From: Desulfobulbus sp.
GTDB taxonomy: Bacteria > Desulfobacterota > Desulfobulbia > Desulfobulbales > Desulfobulbaceae
Length of the DNA stretch: 5,674 nt
Direction of reading: 5' to 3'
Assembly (NCBI GenBank): GCA_028684915.1
Contig: JAQUEZ010000339.1
Coordinates: forward strand, 1-5,674
How positions within the stretch are numbered: the stretch's first letter is position 1; every line of letters begins with the position of its first letter. Positions 1 through 5,674 of this stretch are shown piece after piece. The translations under genes were made by a program, and so were the position numbers. The notes under the pieces are model-generated. The model was not told where the DNA came from, searched no databases, and saw only the letters and a list, made by a program, of their open reading frames with translations.

Positions 1-192
1 ATACGGGGAGCCTCGACCAATATCCTCCTCCCCGGAGCTCGGGAAAGCCGGATCGTGAATACCCAGGAGGAGCCGACGGATACCGAGCACCTGCAGTGCC
101 TCTTGAATTGCAGTGGGCCGACTGCTCGTCGGTACATCTTTCGAAATCTGCTCAGGTTGCCCGGGAAGGGCTTTTTCCAAGGACGGCGGCAC
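1..192 (-). other. C-terminal extension of GlgB: linker plus start of an additional domain, possibly GH77
   Basis: This is residues 632-695 of the GlgB reading frame, continuing off the left edge. Residues 632-660 are rich in Pro, Ser, Gln and Lys and look like a linker. From about 661 the chain becomes more regular ([16 protein letters not shown]), followed by [20 protein letters not shown] at the edge. From memory, a segment of the type LxxIHDxxFPS..ED.GRGSPYS resembles the N-terminus of some delta-proteobacterial 4-alpha-glucanotransferase (MalQ, GH77) proteins, and GlgB-MalQ would be a sensible fusion of glycogen enzymes. That match is recollection, not a search result. The in-frame continuity is directly visible; the domain identity is inference. 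Confidence 0.5.
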
Positions 193-2085
193 CTTTTTCC
201 TGAAGGCCACCATTGCTAATGGCGGCAGAGTCACGCTCAGAGAGAAACTTTGGCCGCAAGCGGCCACGGCGTCTGCCTCAACACCTCCGAAATTACCCTG
301 GCCGGAACCGTCATAGAGGGCGGCGTCACTATTTAAAATTTCATCCCAAAAGCCGCCGGCCGGTACACCCAACAGGTGGTTGTGGCGGGGGACAGGGGTG
401 AAATTGCAGGCGCACACCACCACCTCGTCCTGGTTGTGGCCGCGGCGGAGAAACGAGATGACGCTCTGTTCGGTATCGTTAGCCTCGATCCAGGAAAATC
501 CGGCGGCATCGAAATCAAGTTCGTACAGGGCCGGTTCGGACCGCATGGTGGTGTTGAGATCCCGCACCCAGCGCTGCAGGCCTTGATGGTCTTTTTTTTC
601 GAGGAGCTGCCACTCTAATTGGCCGTCGTGGTTCCATTCGGCCTCCTGGCCGAATTCATCCCCCATGAACAGGAGTTTTTTGCCGGGATGAACGAACATG
701 AAGCCCAGAAGCAGACGGAGGTTGGCAAAGCGCTGCCAGCGATCGCCAGGCATCTTGTGCAGCAGTGATCCCTTGCCATGCACGACCTCGTCATGGGAGA
801 GAGACAGCAGGTAGTTCTCTTGAAAGGCATACTCCAGGCTGAAGCAGAGCTGGCCATGATGGTTCTTGCGTTGGCTGGGCTCGTGGGCCATGTAGAGAAG
901 GATGTCGTGCATCCAGCCCATGTTCCACTTGAGGCCGAAGCCCAGTCCGCCCTGGTGGAGAGGTCGGGAAACCAGGGGCCACGCCGTCGATTCCTCGGCA
1001 ACCATGAGGACATCCGGATGCTGCTGGGCAACGAGTTCGTTGCAGCGTTTGATAAAGGCGATGGCCTCCAGGTTTTCCCGGCCGCCGTGGATGTTGGCAA
1101 TCCACTCCCCATCGGCCCGGGAATAATCGAGGTGGAGCATGCTGGCCACCGCATCCATACGGAGCCCGTCGATATGGTAGACCTCCAGCCAGAAGAGGGC
1201 GCTAGCTAGGAGGAAATTGACGACCTGCGGTCGGCCGAAGTTGAAGATGGATGTGTCCCAGTCCTGGTGACGGCCCTGCCGGGGATCGGCATGTTCGTAC
1301 AGATGGGTGCCGTCAAAGAACCCTATCCCATGCTCATCGCGGGGGAAATGCGCCGGTACCCAGTCGAGCAGTACACCAATTCCATGGTTATGGAGTGTGT
1401 CAATCAGATACCTGAAATCATCGGGGGCGCCGAAGCGGCTGGTTGGGGCAAAATAGCCCACCGGCTGATAACCCCAGGAACCGTCAAAGGGGTGTTCGGT
1501 TATGGGGAGAAATTCCACGTGGGTGAAGCCCATGGCAACGACATAGGTCGTCAGCTTTTCCGCCAATTGCCGGTAAGTAAGCCATTGATTGTCCGCTCCG
1601 CGCATCCACGAACCCAGATGGATTTCATAGATGGAAATGGGACGGCCAAGGTCGTTTTTTTTCTTCCGTTCCTCCATCCACTGAGCATCGTTCCAACGAT
1701 AATCACCCAGATCCCAGATCCGGGAGGCGGTCTGCGGAGTGATCTCGGCGGCAAAGCCGAAGGGGTCGGCCTTCTGGACTCGGTAACCATCGTGGCAAGA
1801 GGTAATGGCGTACTTGTAGCAATGTCCCTGGTTGGCGCCGGGGACAAATCCTCCCCAGAAACCGCTCCCAAATTGGTTTTCAAGCGGCGCCGCCCCTTCC
1901 TGCCAGTCATTCCATTCTCCGACCACGGACACCATGGCCGCGCCGGGCGCCCAGACTGCAAACCAGGCTCCCGGTTGTCCACGGTCAGCACCGATGTGGG
2001 CGCCAAGCTTTTCCCAAGCCCGATAGTGGCGTCCTTCGTTGAGCAGATGGATGTCATCGGCGGAGAGAAAAAAAGTGGTGTTCAT
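1..2085 (-). CDS. glgB: 1,4-alpha-glucan branching enzyme GlgB, 3' end outside window, with C-terminal extension
   Basis: Cytoplasmic GH13 enzyme that cuts alpha-1,4 glucan chains and re-attaches them as alpha-1,6 branches. I read all 695 codons in the window and found no stop, so the gene continues past the left edge. In order: a short N-terminal segment ([18 protein letters not shown], residues 13-30); one CBM48 domain (about 36-115, with FAVWAPGA and VVGEWNDW); a GH13 barrel with [17 protein letters not shown] (198-214), DWVPAHFP (241-248), nucleophile D311 in [11 protein letters not shown], acid/base E364 in MVAEES, and D432 in [11 protein letters not shown]; then a beta domain ending at [12 protein letters not shown] (620-631). 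All catalytic residues are present. Like many short-form enzymes it lacks the extra N-terminal domain of the E. coli protein. The ATG start overlaps the treS-mak stop (ATGA) and has AAGGAGG 7 bases upstream. Residues 632-695 lie beyond the normal end of the family, suggesting a fusion. Branching-enzyme identity is very secure; the extension is not. Confidence 0.96.
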   Translation of the reverse strand, partial: MNTTFFLSADDIHLLNEGRHYRAWEKLGAHIGADRGQPGAWFAVWAPGAAMVSVVGEWNDWQEGAAPLENQFGSGFWGGFVPGANQGHCYKYAITSCHDGYRVQKADPFGFAAEITPQTASRIWDLGDYRWNDAQWMEERKKKNDLGRPISIYEIHLGSWMRGADNQWLTYRQLAEKLTTYVVAMGFTHVEFLPITEHPFDGSWGYQPVGYFAPTSRFGAPDDFRYLIDTLHNHGIGVLLDWVPAHFPRDEHGIGFFDGTHLYEHADPRQGRHQDWDTSIFNFGRPQVVNFLLASALFWLEVYHIDGLRMDAVASMLHLDYSRADGEWIANIHGGRENLEAIAFIKRCNELVAQQHPDVLMVAEESTAWPLVSRPLHQGGLGFGLKWNMGWMHDILLYMAHEPSQRKNHHGQLCFSLEYAFQENYLLSLSHDEVVHGKGSLLHKMPGDRWQRFANLRLLLGFMFVHPGKKLLFMGDEFGQEAEWNHDGQLEWQLLEKKDHQGLQRWVRDLNTTMRSEPALYELDFDAAGFSWIEANDTEQSVISFLRRGHNQDEVVVCACNFTPVPRHNHLLGVPAGGFWDEILNSDAALYDGSGQGNFGGVEADAVAACGQSFSLSVTLPPLAMVAFRKKVPPSLEKALPGQPEQISKDVPTSSRPTAIQEALQVLGIRRLLLGIHDPAFPSSGEEDIGRGSPY

Positions 2086-5000
2086 GCAGCTTCCTCCTTC
2101 CTTTCCCCTGTCACCAGCGTCAGGATGCCCTCCAGGGGAATACGCAGCCAGCCGGGACGATTGTTCAGTTCATACTCGGTTTCGTAGAAGGCTTTGTTGA
2201 GCAGAAAAGAGGTGAGCAAGAGTTCCAGGTGTTTTTCTCGGGCAGGAAGAAAGGATGCTCCGGCAGCGCGATCAAGATACCCATGGAGAAAGGCTGCCTG
2301 TGTCCATTCCTTCCAGGCGTGCAGGCGTTCGGACGCAGCGATCTGCGCTTCTGGGAGCATTTCTGGCCGGGAATACAGGACGTGCATGGCGGCATAGGCC
2401 AGGGAGCGAAGCATGCCGGCCACATCTTTTAAAGGGGAATGTTTTTCCTGCCGTTCGCTCAAGGGGCGGAGCGGCTCGCCCTCAAAATCAATAAGGATCC
2501 AGTCCGCATCACGCAGCAGAACCTGCCCCAAATGGTAATCGCCGTGGCAGCGGATCCGGGTCGCACGGCTCTTCATCTCTGCCAGTTGGTGGAATCGGTG
2601 AGTGAACCGGTCACCTGCGGCAAGCACGAGGTTGACCCGCTCTTGAACGTCGGCGGAGAACTCACGAAGGGATGCGTTTAAGTGTTCCAGGGTTTGATGG
2701 GCTTGGCGTGAAAAATCATCGGTAAGACGCAGAAGATAGGTCTGGTCCAAGTTTTCCGGCTTGAAGGCCGGTTGGCGGGTTGAACTGGCCAGGGCCACAT
2801 GAAATTCAGCGGTTCTTCGCCCAAGATGTTCAAATACGGTCAGGCCATCCCCGAACAGTTCCGCATTCGCGCCGTTGTTTTGAGCATAGGCCGCGGCAGT
2901 GGCCAGCAACTCCATCCCGGCAAAGGGACGGAATTGTTTTTCGGGCAGGCTCCGGGTTTGATTCAAGAAGTCCCGAGCCGATTGCAGGGCATAGGTCCAG
3001 CCGTCGCCGTCACTGGCGAGGTAGGGTTGGAGCATGGCCACAGCAGTGCTTCGGCCTTCGCGGTTGAGCACAATGCCGCCGGCAACAGGGGGCAAAGAGG
3101 TGAAATCAGTGTGTTCGGTCAACTGCAGGCTGATGGCGAAATCCGGATTGCTGCCTTCTTCTACCCGGCGATAGAGCTTTAAAATAGCCTGTTCGTCCAG
3201 CACCACCGAACTGTTGCTCTGCTCCACACCTAAAGGGCGCACCTTGACCCGGGGGCCTTCAATAGAGCATGTCTGTTCAAAGGTGCGGGTGGCAAAGGCC
3301 TGAATAGTCCAGCCGCGAGCAGTCGGAAAGCTGCGGCTATCGGCCATGGCGTCAAAGAGGACGCAACAGGCAACGCGGTCTGCCAGCCCATCGAGGAAAA
3401 CCCCGACAGTTCGTGGCGTTTTGAAGAGGGCTAGGACACTTTCCGGCGCCACGTCGGCCAGTCGGTTGGCATCCGATCCGGTTACTATCTTCAACGGTAG
3501 GCAATAGCTCTCTTTTTCTCCTTCGCTGAAGGTGACGGTGAGAAAGACGATGAAAAATCCGCCCCCCATCTTGGCCCAATCTGTCAGGGCTACCCTGGTA
3601 ATGGTTCGGGCTTTGCTCCTGAACCAGCGCTGGGTTGGGAGCCAGGCTGGGAGGATTTCCTTTTCCAGGACATGCTGAAACGCCCCTTCCAGGGAACCAT
3701 GCCAGTTTTCTCCAATGGAGAGCGTGGGGAGACGGCCAGGCTCAGGGCTGCTTATTCCTTCCAGGTGAATCAGTTCTGCCGGCGGTTCCAGCCGGAACCA
3801 GTAGAAAGAGTGCGGCCCAAGGGTGAGGAAATAGGGGAGCTCGCCGATAGGAGGAAACTCGGTACGGCCGATCATCTCAACCGGAATGCAATCTTTGAAT
3901 TCAGACAAATCTAGCTCCACCGGCTGGACAAAACGGGAAAGATTAGCGACAGCCAGAATCACATCCATTTTGTAACGACGCAGATAGACCAGGACCTTGC
4001 GGTTTTCCGGGCGCAGAAACTCGATGCTGCCCCGGCCAAAGGCCTTGTGCTGACGACGGAGTGCAATCATCCGCTTCATGAAATGGAGCAGCGAGGACGG
4101 ATCCCGTTCCTGGGCTTCTACATTGATGGCGGAATAGCCGTAGACAGGATCCATGATGACCGGGAGATAAAGGCTTGCGGGGTCAGCCCTGGAAAAGCCG
4201 GCGTTCTTGTCCGCGGACCATTGCATAGGGGTGCGGACCCCGTTGCGGTCGCCGAGAAAGACATTGTCGCCCATGCCGATTTCATCGCCGTAATAGAGGA
4301 TTGGCGTGCCCGGAAGGGAAAATAAGAGGCTGTTTAACAACTCCATTCGCCGACGGGAATTGTCGAGAAGCGGGGCAAGCCTTCGCCGGATACCGACGTT
4401 CACCCGCATGCGAGGGTGCTTGGCATACTCGCGGTACATATAGTCCCGTTCTTCGTCAGTCACCATCTCCAGGGTCAGTTCATCGTGGTTGCGCAGGAAT
4501 ATGCCCCATTGGCAGGTGTCGGGAATCGTCGGTGTACGCTCCAGAATTTCGGTGATGGGTCGCCGGTCCTCCTGACGCAAGGCCATATAAATCCTTGGCA
4601 TAAGTGGAAAATGGAAGGCCATGTGGCACTCGTCCCCTTTCCCGAAATAGGCAGCCGTGTCCTCTGGCCACTGGTTGGCTTCGGCCAGCAGCAGACGGTC
4701 CTGGTAGTGCAGATCCAACTGCCGCCGGATTCTTTTAATAACGGCGTGGGTTTCGGGGAGGTTCTCGTTATTGGTGCCTTCGCGGACGCAGAGGTAGGGG
4801 ACGGCATCAAGCCTGACCCCATCCACCCCCATGTCCAGCCAGAAATTGAGCACCCGAATGACCGCCTTCTCCACCTGGGGATTATTTAGATTCAGGTCCG
4901 GTTGATGAGAGAAAAAACGGTGCCAGTAATATGATCCGGCCACCGGGTCCCAGGCCCAGTTCGAGGTCTCGGTATCAGTGAAGATGATCCTCGTTTCCGG

Positions 5001-5426
5001 GAATTTGGTGTCGGTGTCGCTCCAAACATAGTAGCGGTGGGAAGAGGATCCCGGTTTGGCGCGGCGTGCCGCCTGGAACCAGGGGTGCTGGTCTGAGGTG
5101 TGATTGATGACCAGTTCGGTGATTACCCGCAATCCTCGAGCGTGTGCCTCGCGTACAAAATGTCGGAAGTCGCGGAGCGTCCCATAATCGGGATGCACGC
5201 CCCGATAGTCGGAAATGTCATAGCCGTCATCCTTCATGGGCGAAGGGTAAAAGGGCAGAAGCCAGAGGGTGTTAACGCCAAGATCCTGAATGTAGTCGAG
5301 TTTACTGATGAGACCTCGAAAGTCCCCCGTGCCGTCGCCGCTTTTGTCGGAGAAGGCCTTGACGTGCAATTCGTAAATGATTGCGTCTTTATACCATGAG
5401 TGGGGCGTCTGGTTTTTCGTGTGCAT
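2082..5426 (-). CDS. treS: Bifunctional trehalose synthase (maltose alpha-D-glucosyltransferase) / maltokinase fusion
   Basis: A 1114-residue cytoplasmic fusion. Residues 1-547 are a GH13 trehalose synthase (EC 5.4.99.16), which interconverts maltose and trehalose. It opens with [16 protein letters not shown] (10-25), then DDGYDISDY (66-74), [12 protein letters not shown] (106-117), nucleophile D207 in [11 protein letters not shown], acid/base E249 in [13 protein letters not shown]315 in LRNHDELT, and the C-terminal beta domain (about 465-547). After a linker (about 548-575), residues 576-1110 are a maltokinase (Mak/Pep2), which makes maltose 1-phosphate with ATP. It shows the cap signature [12 protein letters not shown] (596-607), likely ATP-binding lysine K750 in [15 protein letters not shown], the catalytic loop [11 protein letters not shown] (961-971), and metal-binding [14 protein letters not shown] (980-993). 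Length matches the fused enzymes of Pseudomonas; mycobacteria have two separate genes. The start is secure: an in-frame TGA lies 18 bases upstream and no other start codon intervenes. A weak GAGG sits 10 bases before it. The fusion channels trehalose towards GlgE. No key residue appears missing. Confidence 0.97.
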   Translation of the reverse strand: MHTKNQTPHSWYKDAIIYELHVKAFSDKSGDGTGDFRGLISKLDYIQDLGVNTLWLLPFYPSPMKDDGYDISDYRGVHPDYGTLRDFRHFVREAHARGLRVITELVINHTSDQHPWFQAARRAKPGSSSHRYYVWSDTDTKFPETRIIFTDTETSNWAWDPVAGSYYWHRFFSHQPDLNLNNPQVEKAVIRVLNFWLDMGVDGVRLDAVPYLCVREGTNNENLPETHAVIKRIRRQLDLHYQDRLLLAEANQWPEDTAAYFGKGDECHMAFHFPLMPRIYMALRQEDRRPITEILERTPTIPDTCQWGIFLRNHDELTLEMVTDEERDYMYREYAKHPRMRVNVGIRRRLAPLLDNSRRRMELLNSLLFSLPGTPILYYGDEIGMGDNVFLGDRNGVRTPMQWSADKNAGFSRADPASLYLPVIMDPVYGYSAINVEAQERDPSSLLHFMKRMIALRRQHKAFGRGSIEFLRPENRKVLVYLRRYKMDVILAVANLSRFVQPVELDLSEFKDCIPVEMIGRTEFPPIGELPYFLTLGPHSFYWFRLEPPAELIHLEGISSPEPGRLPTLSIGENWHGSLEGAFQHVLEKEILPAWLPTQRWFRSKARTITRVALTDWAKMGGGFFIVFLTVTFSEGEKESYCLPLKIVTGSDANRLADVAPESVLALFKTPRTVGVFLDGLADRVACCVLFDAMADSRSFPTARGWTIQAFATRTFEQTCSIEGPRVKVRPLGVEQSNSSVVLDEQAILKLYRRVEEGSNPDFAISLQLTEHTDFTSLPPVAGGIVLNREGRSTAVAMLQPYLASDGDGWTYALQSARDFLNQTRSLPEKQFRPFAGMELLATAAAYAQNNGANAELFGDGLTVFEHLGRRTAEFHVALASSTRQPAFKPENLDQTYLLRLTDDFSRQAHQTLEHLNASLREFSADVQERVNLVLAAGDRFTHRFHQLAEMKSRATRIRCHGDYHLGQVLLRDADWILIDFEGEPLRPLSERQEKHSPLKDVAGMLRSLAYAAMHVLYSRPEMLPEAQIAASERLHAWKEWTQAAFLHGYLDRAAGASFLPAREKHLELLLTSFLLNKAFYETEYELNNRPGWLRIPLEGILTLVTGERKEEAA
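2093..2099 (-). promoter_or_regulatory. Ribosome binding site of glgB, inside the end of treS-mak
   Basis: On the minus strand AAGGAGG lies 7 bases before the glgB ATG (2085-2083). It is formed by the last Arg-Lys-Glu-Glu codons of the upstream protein. The strong site and the ATGA stop/start overlap fix the start of glgB and suggest that its translation is coupled to that of treS-mak. Confidence 0.88.
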
Positions 5427-5436
5427 GGGTATGATA

Positions 5437-5440
5437 CCTC
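5437..5440 (-). promoter_or_regulatory. Weak ribosome binding site of treS-mak, overlapping the preceding stop codon
   Basis: Minus-strand GAGG lies 10 bases before the treS-mak ATG, a rather long spacing, and overlaps the TGA (5441-5439) of the 47-residue ORF. With such a poor site, treS-mak may depend on ribosomes that have just finished the small ORF. The sequence is visible; coupling is inference. Confidence 0.5.
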
Positions 5441-5582
5441 AAGTAAAAATCATGACGATCTCGCCTGGCGCGAATTCGCGAGTGATGGGTGCGGGGCGGT
5501 CCAGGTCAAAAAAGAGGGTATACTCGATGTGGACGCCATCCTCTTCGGAGGGGGCGAATGTCTGACAAGAAAATTGTTGCAT
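5439..5582 (-). CDS. Small 47-residue protein of unknown function, leader ORF of treS-mak
   Basis: Not recognised. The product begins MQQFSCQTFAPSEEDGVHIE and ends FAPGEIVMIFT. It has no signal peptide or membrane segment, is mildly acidic, and alternates hydrophobic and polar residues (VHIEYTLFFDL, EIVMIF), as expected for beta strands. Evidence that it is translated: GAGGAGG lies 6 bases before the ATG, the best-placed such site at the right end of the window, and the stop falls 12 bases before the treS-mak ATG, overlapping that gene's weak ribosome binding site. It could be a real small protein of the trehalose/glycogen operon, a leader peptide that helps start treS-mak translation, or the remnant of a longer gene. 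An in-frame TAA at 5636-5634 shows it is not the tail of an ORF entering from the right in this frame. Confidence 0.55.
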   Translation of the reverse strand: MQQFSCQTFAPSEEDGVHIEYTLFFDLDRPAPITREFAPGEIVMIFT

Positions 5583-5588
5583 GTATGG

Positions 5589-5595
5589 CCTCCTC
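5589..5595 (-). promoter_or_regulatory. Strong ribosome binding site of the 47-residue ORF
   Basis: Minus-strand GAGGAGG followed by a 6-base spacer (CCATAC) and ATG. It is the main reason for taking the short ORF seriously and for choosing this start. Confidence 0.75.
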
Positions 5596-5613
5596 AATTT
5601 TATCAAATATTGG

Positions 5614-5674
5614 AGAGAAGTGGCCCCGTGAAATTAGACACGCCAAAGCGGAAAATCTGCTGCCAATAGCGCCT
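5614..5674. mobile_element. Possible terminal inverted repeat of an IS3-like insertion sequence, entering from the right
   Basis: The plus-strand string GTGGCCCCGTGAAATTAGAC, followed by ACGC, resembles the ends of many IS3-family elements, which typically read like TGAACTGCCCCC followed by an A-rich stretch and a TTGGACA-type segment. The tip would lie near 5614-5621 with the body of the element to the right. Only one end is in the window, so neither the partner repeat nor a target duplication can be seen. The alternative is that this is ordinary DNA: the minus strand also reads ALLAADFPLWRV then TAA at 5636-5634, which could be the C-terminus of an upstream gene. Low confidence. Confidence 0.3.

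Larger units (their letters stand above)
5583..5674. other. Right-edge region upstream of the operon genes, no convincing gene
   Basis: This stretch holds the ribosome binding site of the small ORF, an AT-rich patch (minus strand AATATTTGATAAAATT, 5596-5611), the possible IS tip, and a 12-codon minus-strand tail ending in TAA at 5636-5634. No convincing sigma-70 promoter was found: TAAAAT could be a -10 box, but no good -35 lies 16-18 bases upstream and transcription would start within or after the ribosome binding site. The operon promoter is therefore probably to the right of the window. Confidence 0.4.

Noticed and set aside
615..1154. A 179-codon open frame on the minus strand within glgB
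   Set aside because: It is out of frame with glgB, which is intact and carries the nucleophile D311, E364 and D432 motifs across the same bases. The product looks compositionally random.
1551..2057. A 168-codon minus-strand frame near the start of glgB, at first suggesting glgB might be frameshifted
   Set aside because: Reading the correct frame from 2085 codon by codon shows a continuous CBM48 and GH13 sequence with no stop. This frame is a shadow and there is no frameshift.
1267..2187. A 306-codon open frame on the plus strand opposite glgB
   Set aside because: It lies in exact antisense register with glgB codons, so it stays open simply because glgB avoids TTA, CTA and TCA codons there. 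Its product has no recognisable domain, whereas the minus-strand frame has every GlgB motif.
4416..4889. A 157-codon plus-strand open frame opposite the TreS catalytic domain
   Set aside because: It is antisense to highly conserved TreS motifs (D207, E249, D315 region), and its openness follows from codon usage of the real gene.
5596..5611. AT-rich patch (minus strand AATATTTGATAAAATT) as a sigma-70 promoter
   Set aside because: TAAAAT is a fair -10 box but no reasonable -35 box lies 16-18 bases upstream, and the predicted start would remove or abut the ribosome binding site of the small ORF.
5400..5669. An 89-codon plus-strand open frame across the right end
   Set aside because: It overlaps the small ORF and the treS-mak start on the other strand, has no supporting ribosome binding site and shows no recognisable protein features.

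Overview
The whole window reads as one minus-strand operon for alpha-glucan and trehalose/maltose metabolism, transcribed from right to left. The DNA is GC-rich by eye, genes are packed with overlaps or gaps of about a dozen bases, and Shine-Dalgarno sites are of the GGAGG type. This points to a proteobacterium-like organism. The fused TreS-maltokinase next to glgB is an arrangement familiar from Pseudomonas and some delta-proteobacteria (Desulfobacterota/Desulfuromonadota). The exact lineage cannot be fixed from sequence alone.

Layout, right edge to left. (1) 5583-5674: about 90 bases with no convincing gene. It may contain the tip of an IS3-like insertion sequence, or alternatively the last 12 codons of a gene entering from the right, followed by a very good ribosome binding site. 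(2) 5439-5582: a 47-residue ORF of unknown function using that site. (3) 2082-5426: a 1114-residue bifunctional protein, an N-terminal GH13 trehalose synthase (TreS) joined to a C-terminal maltokinase (Mak/Pep2). (4) 1-2085: glgB, the 1,4-alpha-glucan branching enzyme. It overlaps the treS-mak stop codon by ATGA, is open for all 695 codons in the window, and runs off the left edge.

Working together, TreS interconverts trehalose and maltose, Mak phosphorylates maltose to maltose 1-phosphate, and GlgB puts alpha-1,6 branches into the growing glucan. These are three of the four activities of the GlgE pathway (trehalose to glycogen-like alpha-glucan). The missing one, the maltosyltransferase GlgE, is not in the window and might lie beyond the right edge.

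The most unusual point is that glgB does not stop where branching enzymes normally end (about residue 631). It continues in frame for at least 64 residues, through a linker into what looks like the start of another folded domain, possibly a GH77 4-alpha-glucanotransferase. I see no RNA genes, CRISPR arrays or terminators.
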